Notes under the pieces: model-generated
Seen by the model: only the letters and a program-made list of their open reading frames with translations
Databases searched by the model: none
What the model was told of the DNA's origin: nothing
Part shown: piece after piece, positions 1-11,690 of the stretch
Numbering within the stretch: the stretch's first letter is position 1
Layout: every line of letters begins with the position of its first letter
Program-made: the position numbers and the translations under genes
Origin: Gambelia wislizenii
Taxonomy: Eukaryota > Chordata > Lepidosauria > Squamata > Crotaphytidae
Assembly (NCBI GenBank): GCA_030847615.1
Contig: JAUMIR010000002.1
Location: 193,919,809 to 193,983,808 of the forward strand
Length of the DNA stretch: 64,000 nucleotides
Reading direction: 5' to 3'

Positions 1-221
1 CACACATTGTAAACTGCTTAATGCAGTGTAGATGTGTAAATTGCTATTCCTTAAAACAATTTGTAAGCTGTTCTGATAGCCTTGTGGCTGAAGAGCAGGG
101 GTATAAATAAATAAATAATCTGAAGAATTATGGACAATGGCCAGGAACCTATAATATCTAACTGCTCAAGGAACAGACTGTCCTGTAAATGGTTTGACTG
201 TTTTGCTACTTGCACAGGGAA

Positions 222-451
222 AGCCAGCGTGGTGTAGTGGTTTAAGCATTGGACTAGGACTTTGGAGACCAGGGGTTGAATTTCTGCTTGGCCAGGGAAA
301 CCCTCTGGTGACCTTGGGTGAGTCACACTCTCTCAGTCTCAGAGGAAGGTAATGACAAACCATCTCTGAATAAACTTTGCCCCAGAAAGTCTTAGGAATA
401 GTCACCGTATGTTGGAGTTGTCTTGAAGGCACATGAACAACAACAACAACA
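222..451 (+). mobile_element. tRNA-headed SINE
   Basis: The head AGCCAGCGTGGTGTAGTGG contains an A-box-like sequence, and GGGGTTGAATTTC is a decayed B box. The body CAGAGGAAGGTAATGACAAA and the end CTTGAAGGCACATG are followed by (CAA)n. Related copies occur at 13004, 54519 and, as fragments, at 2932 and 41703. Confidence 0.85.
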
Positions 452-789
452 CATGAAGTGCTTGCCTTACCTAGCAACTCTGCATCTTCGAAAATTTGCT
501 TTAATTGCCAATTGTATCTTTTCGGTAAATACCAGAAGAGGTTATGTTTCTCACTCCATACTTCCATCTTGCCTTCTTGTTTTGCAATATGAAGATTCCA
601 AACTAACACTGTATTCTCAGGAGAACTATTAGGGATTGTCCCCTTTGAAGAATATATTTCAGGGCCCTTTTCTGAACTCACCCTTTTTTAAAAAGGTACC
701 GTAAGTGCATTTTCTTGGTAGAAATATAAAGGAAAAGTTTCCTGTCCAAATGGCTCACTGTCTATGCAGTCTCTTCCGCCAGGCCTATT
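452..789. other. No gene recognised
   Basis: AT-rich unique-looking sequence; short frames only. Confidence 0.6.
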
Positions 790-970
790 CAGATGATTTT
801 AAATAATGAATTTTAAATTGTGTTACTTGTTTTAAAATGTCTTGGTTTTACTTGTTCTTTTAAACCGATATATATTTTTAACTGATATGTATTTTTAACC
901 AATATTATATTTGTATGTTAATTTGTTGTTCCCCGCCTCGATCCATAGGGAGAAATAAGGTAAGAAATAA

Positions 971-1004
<34 letters not shown>
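790..1004 (+). mobile_element. L2-like LINE 3'UTR with (ATT)n tail
   Basis: A T-rich 3'UTR with CCCCGCCTCGATCCATAGGG and a tail of (ATT)n at 970-1004, similar to the 3' end at 16.4 kb. Confidence 0.65.
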
Positions 1005-2100
1005 GAGATCTCCTCCTCCTTTCTAGTCTTCTAGCCAATCAGTGCAAAGGCACACTAATATTTATTTATTTTTGGTATGGAATGTGAATAACTTTTAAAA
1101 CCATGCCTGATTACCTGTGCAAAAGTTTATGGCTATATTACACCCAGTGACACCACTCCCCCATGTGCCTTTTGCTCTCCGAAACGTCTGGCCACAATCC
1201 TAGCCTTATGTATTTTCCAGCCTTTGAGACTGCAGCCACTGAGTAGCTGGTCAACACAGATCTTCTTACAACCTGAGTTGCCAGCTGAAATGTGAGTGTG
1301 ATATAGAGAGGGATAGCTCTGCACAACTCTTCTGAGCAAAGAACAGGACAAGATAGCCACCATGGGGTCTGTCTGTTTTTCTACTGTATTGGGGCAAGTG
1401 AAGGTGCAAGATGAAAACTCAAGTGTTTCTCCTGTCAAAAGTCTGGTGTGTCAGTACATTGATTCCCACTCCCTATAGAGAAAGAAGAGGGAAGAACATG
1501 AGTTGTGTGAGAGAAGCATAATTGTCAGACCTCAAGCATTGGCAGATGGCCCAGAAATGAGTGTGGCACTGGATAGCAGCTTTAATGGATTAGATTTCAG
1601 CTGTGGCCTCCATGGAGTTCAGGAGCAGTGTTACGGCAAAGAGGTAACTGGGATCTGACTTTGTTGTCATGAAATTTGGCTGCATATCCTCCTCCTTGTT
1701 CTTCCTCTTACTGGATGTATAGAAAAGGATTTGTCTTCTGTGAAGAGAAGTAGAAAGGGAGACTGCTAAGCCAGGGTAGTCCAGTAGCAAAAGTGCCCAA
1801 GTGTCCTGACTGAGGCCAGTTTGCATATTAGATGGGGCCATTAAAGATGTGTAGGATGGGGGTGTGGTGGCTCCATGAAAGAGTTCAGTGGGTGGTGCTA
1901 GCAGCAGCCATGTCCCTGCTGAACCTGTAATTGCTGCACTGCTGCTTTAGCTAGCTTGGCAAGTGTTGACTGAGTTGTGTGATAAGGGAAGTGTTGAAAT
2001 AGTTGGTTTGTCCCTGCATTTGTGTAGAATTTCACCAATTTAGTGAGTCTGAATTGGACTTCAGAATTTAAGACAACAATCCTGTACACACCTACTAAGA
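1005..2100. other. No gene recognised
   Basis: Nothing identifiable; short frames without family resemblance. Confidence 0.6.
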
Positions 2101-2118
2101 GTCTCTTTCTCTCTGTCT

Positions 2119-2160
<42 letters not shown>
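2101..2160 (+). repeat. (CT)n microsatellite grown from LINE tail
   Basis: Near-pure CT repeat of about 60 nt next to the 3' end of the minus-strand LINE; probably its expanded (GA)n tail. Confidence 0.9.
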
Positions 2161-2729
2161 GGCTTTTCTTCGCAAACGAAAGTTGAGAAAGGACTCATCC
2201 CGCGCTTTCTGCAAGCACACTGATGACTGAAAAGGCCAATCCAAGATAAACATGTCCGGTTGCAGAAAGCACAGCAGAAGGCCTCCTTGGGTGATGATTC
2301 TGGGTTGTAATTCTTTCTGCGTTGTCGCTTCTCTTCAAGAATTGTTCGGTGTGATCTCTCAAATAAGGCTGCAGCATTGTGGATAGTGCATCTCCAAGCC
2401 TCCCGATGTGAGGCCATGGCAGACCATTATTGGTGATCAATTTGGCCGAGCCTGAGATGTTGTGTCAGGGAGTCCTTGTATCGCTTTTTCGGAGCGCCCC
2501 TCTTACGCTGACCCGTAGTGAGTTCACCGTAGAGTAGTATTTTTGGGAGGCGATGGTCCTCCATCCTAGAAACGTGACCTGCCCAGTGCAGCTGTGTTCT
2601 CAGTATCATGGCCTCAATGCTGGTGAGCGCTGCTTGCTCAAGGACAGCAGCATTCGTCACGTAGTCAGTCCAGTGTATATTTAGGATTGTGCATATACAG
2701 CATTGATGAAAGTGTTCGAGGAGCCGTAA
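2109..2729 (-). mobile_element. GA-tailed LINE copy, 5'-truncated, minus strand
   Basis: The minus strand encodes ILRTQLHWAGHVSRMEDHRL, GAPKKRYKDSLTQHL and the finger CAFCNRTCLSWIGLFSHQCA across two frames, so it carries a frameshift. It ends at GCGAAGAAAAGCC and runs into a long (CT)n tract at 2101-2160, the expanded tail. The 5' truncation is at 2729. Confidence 0.85.
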
Positions 2730-2931
2730 AAAAAAACAGACTCACAGTTTTTCTGTAGTCATCAGAACAGGAGCTACGAAGAAAATCTAAATGACTTTGT
2801 ATTTTGCCTGAAATCACATTTTTGAGAACTAAGAGTCTTGCAGCATCTTTAAGGTTATTTTAATGTCAGATTTTTTGGACCACCAAAACAGGCTGAAATA
2901 AATTAGTTAATTGTAAAAGTTTTGCAAGATT

Positions 2932-2999
2932 TGTTGTTGTTGTTGTTGTTGTTGTTGTATTCCTTCAAGTCATTTCTGATTTATGGTGAGTCTACTTCA
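2932..2999 (-). repeat. SINE 3' end fragment with (TTG)n
   Basis: (TTG)n at 2932-2958 followed by CCTTCAAGTCATTTCTGATT, the complement of the tRNA-SINE 3' end. Confidence 0.65.
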
Positions 3000-3714
3000 T
3001 TCTTTTTATACAGAAACAGGCTAACATAGCCATTGCTCTGAAAATTGCCTTGATTATTAAGTGGTAGTTATATCATGGGTACTAGTCTACAGCTATCTGG
3101 AAGTCCAGTCTGAACTTGACCTACCCTGTTGGTGTTGGGGATTATCTGGGATTATCCCTGTAATTCATAGGCTGGCATGAGTTTGACCTTATTTTATTAG
3201 CTATGGGCTAAACATTGTCATGTGCTGCCTGTAAATCTGCCTAAATGTATTTGCCTGCCATCATTGGCAGAGACAGCTTCTTAAATCTGGGTGGGAAGTG
3301 AATGCTTCAATAAAGCTATGATGTTTTGATGCAAAGATGGCATAATAAGAATGGTGTATCCAGATATGGTTTTTCTGCAGCCTTGTAATTGTTAAAGCTA
3401 CCCACATGTTATGTCTGCCTCTTTCTTCTTGCCCAGTAGTCCAGAAGGCAGTCTCCCAGGAATGACAAAATAGTTTGATAATTTTATCCTAGGAAGTTCA
3501 GAAATTGGAAGGACAGCTTTAGAAGACCAAGAAACATTGCAAAAATTTGTCTCCTAACAGACATGATGGCCTTGAACTGTGGCATGATGTGCCAAGAAGC
3601 TATAAGACAACCAGGTCTCAGCTTTGTGGTGTCTCCTTTTGTGCTGCTGCCTAGTGGTGAGGGAGCTGCTGATCTTGGCAAGGGGAAGGATGGTGTCTCT
3701 GCACAAAAGAGCAG
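3000..3714. other. No gene recognised
   Basis: Unique-looking sequence before the nested insertion; nothing identified. Confidence 0.6.
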
Positions 3715-3737
3715 GGCCCTTTCACACTGTGCAATTA

Positions 3738-4662
3738 CGGTTGTCCCTCTGTGTCCACGGATTTGGTATCCACAAATTTAGGTATTCACAGCTTGAAAAT
3801 ATTATTTAAAAAATAATAATCCAAAAAGCAAACCTTGATTTTGCCATCTTATATAAGGGACACTATTTTGCTATGCCACAAAAGAGTCTGGAGTAATAAA
3901 CATCAGAGGCGAAGCACAAAAATCAGTGTGTATAGAGCCATTGTACTGTCTATTCTCCTTTATGAATCTGAAACATGGGTCACCTTTCGCCACCACTTAC
4001 GACTCCTCGAACGCTTTCATCAGCGCTGTCTACGCACATTCCTAAATATACACTGGACTGACTATGTGACGAACGTTGCCATCCTTGAGGAAGCAGGGAT
4101 CACCAGCATTGAGGCCATGATATTGAGAACACAGCTGTGCTGGGCAGGGCACATTTCTAGGATGGAGGACCATCGCCTCCCAAAAATAGTAGTCTACGGT
4201 GAACTCGCCATGGGTCAGCGTAAGAGGGGCGCTCCAAAAAAGCGATACAAGGACTCCCTGAAGCAACATCTCATGCTCGGCCAAATTGATCACCAACAAT
4301 GGTCCGCCATGGCCTCACATTGGGAGGCATGGAGACGCACTATCCACAATGCTGCTGCCTTATTTGAGAACTCATGCCGAACAAGTCTTGAAGAGAAACG
4401 ACAACGCAGAAAGAATCACAACCCAAAAACATCACCCAAGGAGACCTTCTGCTGTGCTTTCTGCGACCGGACATGTTTGTCTTGGATTGGCTTTTTCAGT
4501 CATCAGCGCGCTTGCAGAAAGCGCGGGATGAGTCCTTCCTGAATCTTCGCTCGCGAAGAAAAGCCAGAGAGAGAGAGCATATAATGGGACTTGAGTATTC
4601 ATGGAGTTTGGTATCCACAGGGGTCCTGGAACCAAACCCCAGCGAATATGAAGGGACAACTG
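3738..4662. mobile_element. Tigger/pogo-like MITE interrupted by the GA-tailed LINE
   Basis: Left end CGGTTGTCCCTCTGTGTCCA and right end GAATATGAAGGGACAACTG are inverted and flanked by TA on both sides (3736-3737 and 4663-4664). The wording GGATTTGGTATCC / GGTATCCACAGGGGTCCTGG follows the Tigger-family MITE pattern. Confidence 0.78.
3878..4579 (+). mobile_element. GA-tailed LINE copy, 5'-truncated, 235-codon open frame
   Basis: This is the same LINE as at 31-32 kb and the best preserved of the four. The open frame 3835-4542 covers the RT C-terminal region (ISVYRAIVLSILLYESETWV, QLCWAGHISRMEDHRLPK) and finger CAFCDRTCLSWIGFFSHQRA. A very short 3'UTR follows, with stem-loop TCTTCGCTCGCGAAGA and a (GA)n tail. 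It is inserted in a Tigger-like MITE. Confidence 0.87.
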
Positions 4663-4861
4663 TATAGCACTATGATTCCACTTTAACTGTCATGGCAACA
4701 TCCTCTGGAATCCTGGGATTGGTAGTTGAGGGAGGGGCACTCAGCCAAGTTCTCAGCCAAGGAGCCCCTCTGGTGCCTTTCGACTCCAGGATTCAATAGG
4801 TTGCAGTTATTGAAGGTAAAGTGGAATTGTAGCACTATAATTGTGTAGTGTGAAAGTGGCC

Positions 4862-6623
4862 CGGGTGAGGAGGACCTTTGCTAGCTACATGTTCTCTTGA
4901 CTCATGTTTCTAGGTGTTGCTTGAAAAGTTTAAAGGGAACAAGCCAGCCCTACTCTTAGTTACAGTGAGGCAACCAACTCAAATGACATGTGTGTGTGGT
5001 GTATGTGTGTCAGTGGCACTTTCCCTGTTTCTTCTGAGCATCCTGGCCTTTTCCCTCTCTTGGATTGATAGAAATGGGTTTGCCTCACAACCTGTCCCAG
5101 TCCCCTTGCCACTGTGTTGAAATAAGATTCAGGCTGCAGCCCAGCCAGCTTTTGTGTGTGGAATGAGGAGACTCCCGTTGTATCCTTTGCTTCAGGCAGT
5201 GAAATGTCTTTGGCCAGCCCTAAATGGGGGGATTGGCATTCAGTGTGCCTTTGTGGAGTAGTAATCAAGAGTGTTTTATTGGGGGTTGGGAGAATCAAGC
5301 TCCAGTCCCTTCTGAACCAGGAACCTCACAGGGTCATCTTGAGCTAGTCCCTCTTTCAAAGCCTGACTTAGGGTTTTTAGGACAAAGTGGGGAGGAGGGG
5401 AGGAATGTATGCCTCCGTGAGCTCAGTGGAGGAAAACAGAATACTGTATGAATTTAACAATTTCAACTGCTATCTGTAGTACAGGTGCCTCCCCATATCT
5501 ATGGAACCAATATCCACGGTTTCAGTTATCCAAAGGACACAAAATAGGGGACACATACCATAGAGTCGCTCTGGAAAATGCCTAGAGAGGCATCCTCTCT
5601 AGGAATCAGTAGGTCCTCCAATGTAACTCTATGGGATGTTTGTACAGGAAGTCCTTTATTTTAATAGGATTTGCTATTATCCAAGGTTTCAGTTATACAC
5701 AGTAAGTCCAGGAGTGTATCCCCCATGGTCAAAGGGGATGATCTGTATTTAGTGGTACTTCTGAGATACATGGTGCAGAACTGAATGGAGATTGTCTATT
5801 GAAGTTTGACACAAGTATACTGTTGGGCAAGCCAGGGCTATTTCCAGCCCAAAGAGATGTCTTTCTTGAACTGTTGCTAGCCTGATATCATTGTAATGAA
5901 GGAAGCTCTTGTGCAGTGCTTGAACATTAGTGTGTGCTCTGTTTTCTCTCCCCTCATCCCATCCGTTATTGATACTTTGTAGGAAAAATGAATGTATTTA
6001 CTGTGCATTTCAAAGAGTAGAAATTACAACTGGAAGTAGTAGCTGTTAATAAAGAATCAAAGACCTGGGGCAATAATGGTTGCTAGATAAGCACCAGCAG
6101 GGGCTTTTATTTCTGTTGCTGGAGGCTTTCAGCTCATCTTTCAAGGAATCCCCAAATGTTAAGTATTCCTGACATGGACTTTTAAATGAAGTTTGATGTT
6201 GTCAAATCACTCCTTTTAAAAAAGGCTTGAAACTCCCTGTGTCCAGTTTATAACTTGGAAGAATTCCTTTGGTCTTGCAGAGGTGTTTTTGTTTTGTTTT
6301 TTTCCTGCTGGAAAGGGAGACCTATAGGAAGAATGTAGCACAAAATACAGACTAAAGGAAGGCAAAGTAGAGTACAGGCCAATGTACTCTGGGAGCTGCT
6401 GAATGGTATGGCTTCTTCCTGTTTTTAACAGGGAGGGAACATAGTTACTATATTTTCATCTGTAAAATTCTACAGAACTGCCTTCCCTATAGCTGGCTTT
6501 GAATTATGGGAGTCATAGGCCAACTCATGTGGAAGCTACTACATTGAGGGAAATGGGCTGTAGAGCATGTGCTTGTTGTTAAATTTTGGCTGCTGGGAAT
6601 TAATCTGCCCTAGAAAATAAGGC
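4862..6623. other. No gene recognised (except MITE 5482-5745)
   Basis: Two overlapping short frames near 5000-5450 have no family resemblance or splice context. The rest is AT-rich. Confidence 0.6.
5482..5745. mobile_element. TA-flanked MITE with internal hairpin (family also at 17.4 kb)
   Basis: Flanked by TA on both sides. The ends read CAGGTGCCTCCCCATATC and CAAAGGGGATGATCTG. A decayed internal inverted repeat lies at about 5558-5632 (CCATAGAGT ... ACTCTATGG). Confidence 0.7.
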
Positions 6624-6822
6624 ACCAGTTCCTGTCTGATCTTGGAAGCTAAGGGGGGGTCAGGCCTGGTGAGTACTTGGATGGAGTGTCACCAACTAAT
6701 ACAAGGTGCTGTAGGCTATATTTCAGAGGAAGGAACTGGCAAAACCACCTCTGCATATACCTTGCCCAAGAAAACCCTATGAAATTCATGGGGTTGTCAT
6801 AAGTTGACAGGTGATGTGAAGG
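6624..6822 (+). mobile_element. 5S rRNA-headed SINE, older copy
   Basis: CTGATCTTGGAAGCTAAG and GTGAGTACTTGGATGGAG mark the 5S head. The body ends CATGGGGTTGTCATAAGTTG ... GTGAAGGC, next to a CG/CA/GA microsatellite (6823-6869). Confidence 0.82.
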
Positions 6823-6823
6823 C

Positions 6824-6869
<46 letters not shown>

Positions 6870-6870
<1 letters not shown>

Positions 6871-9560
6871 AAATAATAAATGAACTCAATATGTTACTGT
6901 TAATAAAGAGCCTGTATGCTGCTTTGGTCTAAAATTATATGCATTGAATTGAAAATGGAATCTTCCATGCAAATTCTCGTCAATTTTTATTCTTCAGGAT
7001 TTTTGACTAATTCCCAAATAAAAATGCAGTTTGGGATATTTTTTAAAAAAGCATGCTGGCTGGGTGTATTCTGGGAGCTGTAGTCCAACAAAATAACTTT
7101 TCCAAGTATTCTGAGATTTTGTGTTGAGTTTCTGCATGTGACCCTACTGTTGTGATTGGATGTTCCATTTACTGTCTTAAAGAGCTAAATGACTCTGCTC
7201 TGCATTTGTAGCTTGAATACAAGGGAGTCTACAGAGTAAGACCAAGGACCCACCTAATTCTGAATCCTGTTTCATAGAAGTCCACAAAGTCAAAAAGGCA
7301 GCATACTCCTCTCACCCCACTCCACCCCACCCCGTAATCCCAGCAACTGGTATTTGGAGGAATATTGTGTCTAAAGCTGGAGGTTTCTGAATGGCCATTA
7401 TGACCAGGAGTCATTAGTAAACTTTATCACATAAATTATCTAATTCAGTTTTAAAGCCAGCAAAGGTCACTGTCATCTTGTGGCAGTGAGTTCTATTAAC
7501 TGTGCATTATATGAAGTATTATTACTTATAATACTTCAATTATTATGATGTCTTTCTAGCTAAAGTCTTTGCGGGTACCTTCTGTTATCTCTTCTGAATA
7601 TATTGCAAGTTACTTTCATTGGGTGGTTCCCAAGTTTCAATATGTAGATATGAGTGTGAGAGGCACTTCTGTCCTATAAGAAACCTTGACCCTAGTCACT
7701 TTTCTAAGGTTCTCTGCTTCCCTGAAGTTGAAGATTCCTTGGCACAAAATATAAAGGAAAAGGTAGATTATCTTGGCAGGGGCTCTACATAGCCATGATA
7801 ACCATACCTTGCACACCACGTGTGTGCTCAGCTTTTAGGGTAGGATTTTATTTCCTTTGAATTGTGCATTCCATTTAAGATATAGAGGAGGGAGACAGAT
7901 GTTTCTTACTCTGTAAAAATTGGGATTTCAGATACTTTCAACTTGTTTGTCATAAGGTGTTTATAGTCTAGGCATGAATTCCCATGGCCTGGGGCATAGC
8001 TCCTAGAATCCTAGTTGGAACCAAAGCTGCCACCACCACTATAAAATAGCAACAAGAAAAGGAAAACCAAAGATGTTTTGAAAATGCATTTAATAGTTAT
8101 CTGCTTAAGCGTACTTATAGTTGACTAGTACTGTGCTGCTTAGACAAATGTTGTTGTTGTTGTTATTTCTTTTCCTTTCACACATTTTCCAGTCTAGCAT
8201 GTGTGATTTTTAAATGTTTTGAGAGTGACTAGACAAACTGTGTGACATTAATAAAAAGGCTGGCATATCTAAACTAGAAAACTGGCATCTGTATTGGAGA
8301 AATGGCATACTAAGAAAAGTTTTGCTGGCCTGCAATGCCACCAGGTCTCATGAATATCATCCCCTCATCCATTTTGTTTATGACAACCTTGACCTTGCTG
8401 CTTTAGGTGAAAGAAAAGTGGGAGTTTGCTTCTGTTCTATTTAGGTGTAGGAGAGTAGGCTGTTGAACCTCACATTGTCTCTTGTCAACATTTCCATACC
8501 CCCTTGTTACTTTCGTTATTGCCTTTCCTCTTGCTTTTGCCACACTGCCAAGTAAGGCTTTAGTGTGTGTTGCAGGGGTGGAAATTCTGCGGCCTTCCAG
8601 GTGTGGTTGGGCAGTAATCTTTCTTGCATTTCTTCACCTTGCTTTTAGAGTTTGATGAGGGAGCAATGCTAGGTTTATGCACAATTTTATGTAATCAGCA
8701 CCTTAGATTAATGGCCTCCAAAAACAAAAATGTAAAATACCAAACATTACATTTTTAAAAGTAAATGTGAAGTTTTTATAATATGATGGGGTCTCTTAAA
8801 CCCAATGTATCTTATGTCTTAATTAGGCCCAGCTTAGGAGTCTAAGGCAGTGTTAGCAAGATGACCAGGAAAAGAAAGAAAAAAAAACTGGCTGTGAAAG
8901 TTCTGCTGTGTTCATAAATGTGTACTTACATAGTTCTGGGAGGAGGGGCACATACATCAGAAGAGTGTGTATGTGTTGAAATGCTCAAGCTGACATCACT
9001 GCTGCTGAGTTTAACCACACCGAAACTTCCAAAGGACTCTTTCTTTCTTTTTTTAGTCCCTGGAGAGAAGGAAGAAAGCTGTCTCCCTCTGAAAGTCTCC
9101 TTTGACAAGCCAGTCTCTGAGACATTTGCTACTGCGGAGAGAGTGTTATCATCAGGAACAGAAGCTTGGTGACAGGCTGTATGTGACAAGGGGGAGCCTT
9201 GATAGGAAAGGAGAATGGATGAAAAGCTGTTCTTTGAAACCAGCTGAGAATGCATTGCACAACAGTGATTAACTCATGTAGACTCATTTCCTGCATCACT
9301 TGTGACTAGAGTGACCACTGTTTGTAATTTCTTGAAAGCTCTGCTCTTTGTGCTGCTGGCTGACTTTAGAAGCAAAGCACACTGTCAATTTTGGTTGATC
9401 TTTCTTTCTTTTAAGAAATTACAAGGAATGTGAAGCCACAAAGAGGCATTTTCGTGGTTGAGATTGTAAAAACAAAATACCTCTCACATGAATGAACAGC
9501 GTACTTTTTGCAGGCATTTGCCATTTGTTCACATATTTGCGTAAATACCAGAGACCAAAG
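6870..9560. other. No gene recognised
   Basis: Fragments of common repeats at 7054-7110 (TTCTGGGAGCTGTAGTCCAA) and 8572-8625; (TTG)n at 8151-8163. The 84-codon frame near 8918 lacks family resemblance. Confidence 0.6.
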
Positions 9561-9597
9561 TATCTCTCTCTCTCTCTCTGGCTTTTCTTATACAAGA
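9561..9597 (-). mobile_element. Minimal 3'-end copy of the GA-tailed LINE
   Basis: On the minus strand CTTCTTGTATAAGAAAAGCC is followed directly by a (GA)n tail. Only the last about 20 nt of the LINE and its tail are present. Confidence 0.55.
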
Positions 9598-11252
9598 AGT
9601 AGTAATACTTAGATGGCACTTACATATGCACTAGCTGAGAAGAAAAGCCACTGAAACTTACTTCTGAGTAGAATTGTGTAGGTTAGCAGTCTCATTGGCT
9701 GTGTTCACATGTAAAGCTAAACAAAAGCTTGGGGCCAGGTACATGAACAGAAAAGAACTATGGAAAATACAAGAGGCAAGAGCAACCTCCTGTCTTTTAG
9801 AAGGAAGAACAAATCAATCAGTATCTCAATTCTTTTTGTCTAATTCTTGGCTTGTCATTATGCAAATGAGGAACAGTAGTATAACATACTCTACAGTAGT
9901 TTGTTAAACAAGCCCACTGAACAGGTTTAAAGTTTCCATGATTAGCAATTAGCTAGGGTTTTTTAAAATAATGAAGGCTCTTTGAACATAGAGACAAGGC
10001 AGGGATTGGGCAAAATGAAAACTGAATGCAGGTTTAATCTTCTAGTTATGGGCGAGGAGGATGGGGAGTGTGTGAGCCTAAGTCTTTGGTTGCTTGTGTA
10101 CATAGCTTTAATAGTAGAATTCCTTGTAGTGATGGCTTTGCGTGCCAGTTGTCAAAGAAAACATGCTTTTTGCTGATAGGGACAGAGCCTGCCTAAGTGT
10201 GTTCAGACAGGTCCTTGGTCTCCTGGCATCCATTGGTGTTCCAGCACTTGGCGTCAGTAACAGCAATGAGCAGTCATGATCATTCATCTAAAACTGACAA
10301 GGCAGGCTGTGTAAACTTTATTTCTGGGCACTGGCAGTGAAATTAAAATTTCTTGTCTCTTGTTGGCGAAGAGCTTTGGTCTCTGTCAGAGCATCAGGAT
10401 CTTACAGCTACCAAAACTTCTTAATCTGGGTTTATTGGCAGTATGGGGATCCTGTTCCATATGCCAGCAAATGACTAGTACAGGACTTTGCTTTTTGTGG
10501 CTCTCAAGTATTAGTTTCATAAACAAATTTCTAGCTCCCCCCTCCCTCCACACACATACACACACACACCGCATGACTGAACAAAGCACACAGGCAGTTT
10601 CTGCTGGGAACCCTTCCGTTTAAAAACTTCTAGTGTGCCAGGGCCGATCTTGCGCTATGAGGCAGAGTGAGGTGGCTGCCTCAGATAGCAGGTTTTGGGT
10701 GTCGTGGAAGGATAGCAAATTGTTAGTTGTTTTTCTTTTGTTTCTTCAGTTGAGAGGAGCAGAGAAAGTCATTTTTGTCAGTCTTTCTGTCTCAAGTAGC
10801 AAAAGAATTTGGTCGGCCTTCATGATTACAGCACATCAATAAAATAAATTTACAAGAAGGTTGATGTGCGGAAGGATTTGGGGATGTAGTATTGGAACTA
10901 CTTTCTGGGGGAAATATCAAATGTGTAATATCTGCCAACCAAGGATGATTTCATACACCCACCTAAGTGGGCTCTGACACATGAAATCGTATGATATTAT
11001 AAATGTGTCAAGTCTTTAAGGTCACACTAGTCTTGAACCCGCTCCTCATACTCCCATCCACATTTGCCATCAGTGGATGGACCTCAATCAAATCATGACC
11101 CTGGCCCTGCACTTTGACCTGTGTGCGTCTTTTGACTCCACTCCTGACCCTTAAACACTGAAATGTGAAAACAAGAAAAATACATCTATACATATTATTT
11201 TACTCTACCGTGTGACCCAGTGTTTCCAAGTATGTCAAATGTCAACTATGTA
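9598..11252. other. No gene recognised
   Basis: A CA-rich stretch near 10549-10570. AGGTGGCTGCCTCAG at 10669 is shared with 54148 and may be a repeat. Nothing else identified. Confidence 0.6.
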
Positions 11253-11478
11253 CAGTGGGCCCATCATATCAGCAGGCTTAGCCATCCATAGATTGGAGCT
11301 TTTGCAAGTGGCCACAAACCACATTATTCACTGATGGTGAGTGCACATGGGTATGTCAGCATGGGGCTGTGTGCATGTGCCACCATTAATTAATATGGGG
11401 CTTGAGCATCTGTACTTTTTCCAGTCCATGGAGGAGGTGGGGAGACACCAAACCCCTGCAGATGGGAAGGGTCCACTG
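11253..11478. mobile_element. TA-flanked MITE
   Basis: Inverted ends CAGTGGGCCC and GGGTCCACTG, flanked by TA on both sides. No coding capacity. Confidence 0.75.
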
Positions 11479-11640
11479 TACTTGTAGGGCCTTTTTTTAA
11501 GTGCATAGAAATTGGGGAACAGGGCCATGCTCCCCAACCTCCTCATGAAAGTATGGTTCTGTTCCCCTTTCATTGATTGTCCGAATATGTAGACAGAAAT
11601 TTAAATTTAAACCCACAGTTTGGGGTTAGTCTCTTGCTTT

Positions 11641-11655
11641 TATATATATATATAC

Positions 11656-11688
<33 letters not shown>

Positions 11689-11690
11689 TC
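11641..11690. repeat. (TA)n microsatellite
   Basis: TA repeats broken by CTGTGTG. Confidence 0.95.

Larger units (their letters stand above)
3715..4861. mobile_element. hAT-like MITE, outer layer of a triple nest
   Basis: The left end GGCCCTTTCACACTGTGCAA (3715) matches inverted the right end TTGTGTAGTGTGAAAGTGGC (about 4861). The inner parts TTCCACTTTAACTG and GGTAAAGTGGAA are also inverted. The element is interrupted at 3736 by a Tigger-like MITE and resumes at 4663. Confidence 0.7.

Noticed and set aside
3835..4542. 235-codon frame as a host gene
   Set aside because: The protein matches a LINE reverse transcriptase C-terminus, repeats three times in the window and ends in a (GA)n tail.
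6829..6869. CG/CA/GA run as Z-DNA control element
   Set aside because: It is a short microsatellite next to a SINE end; nothing supports a regulatory role.
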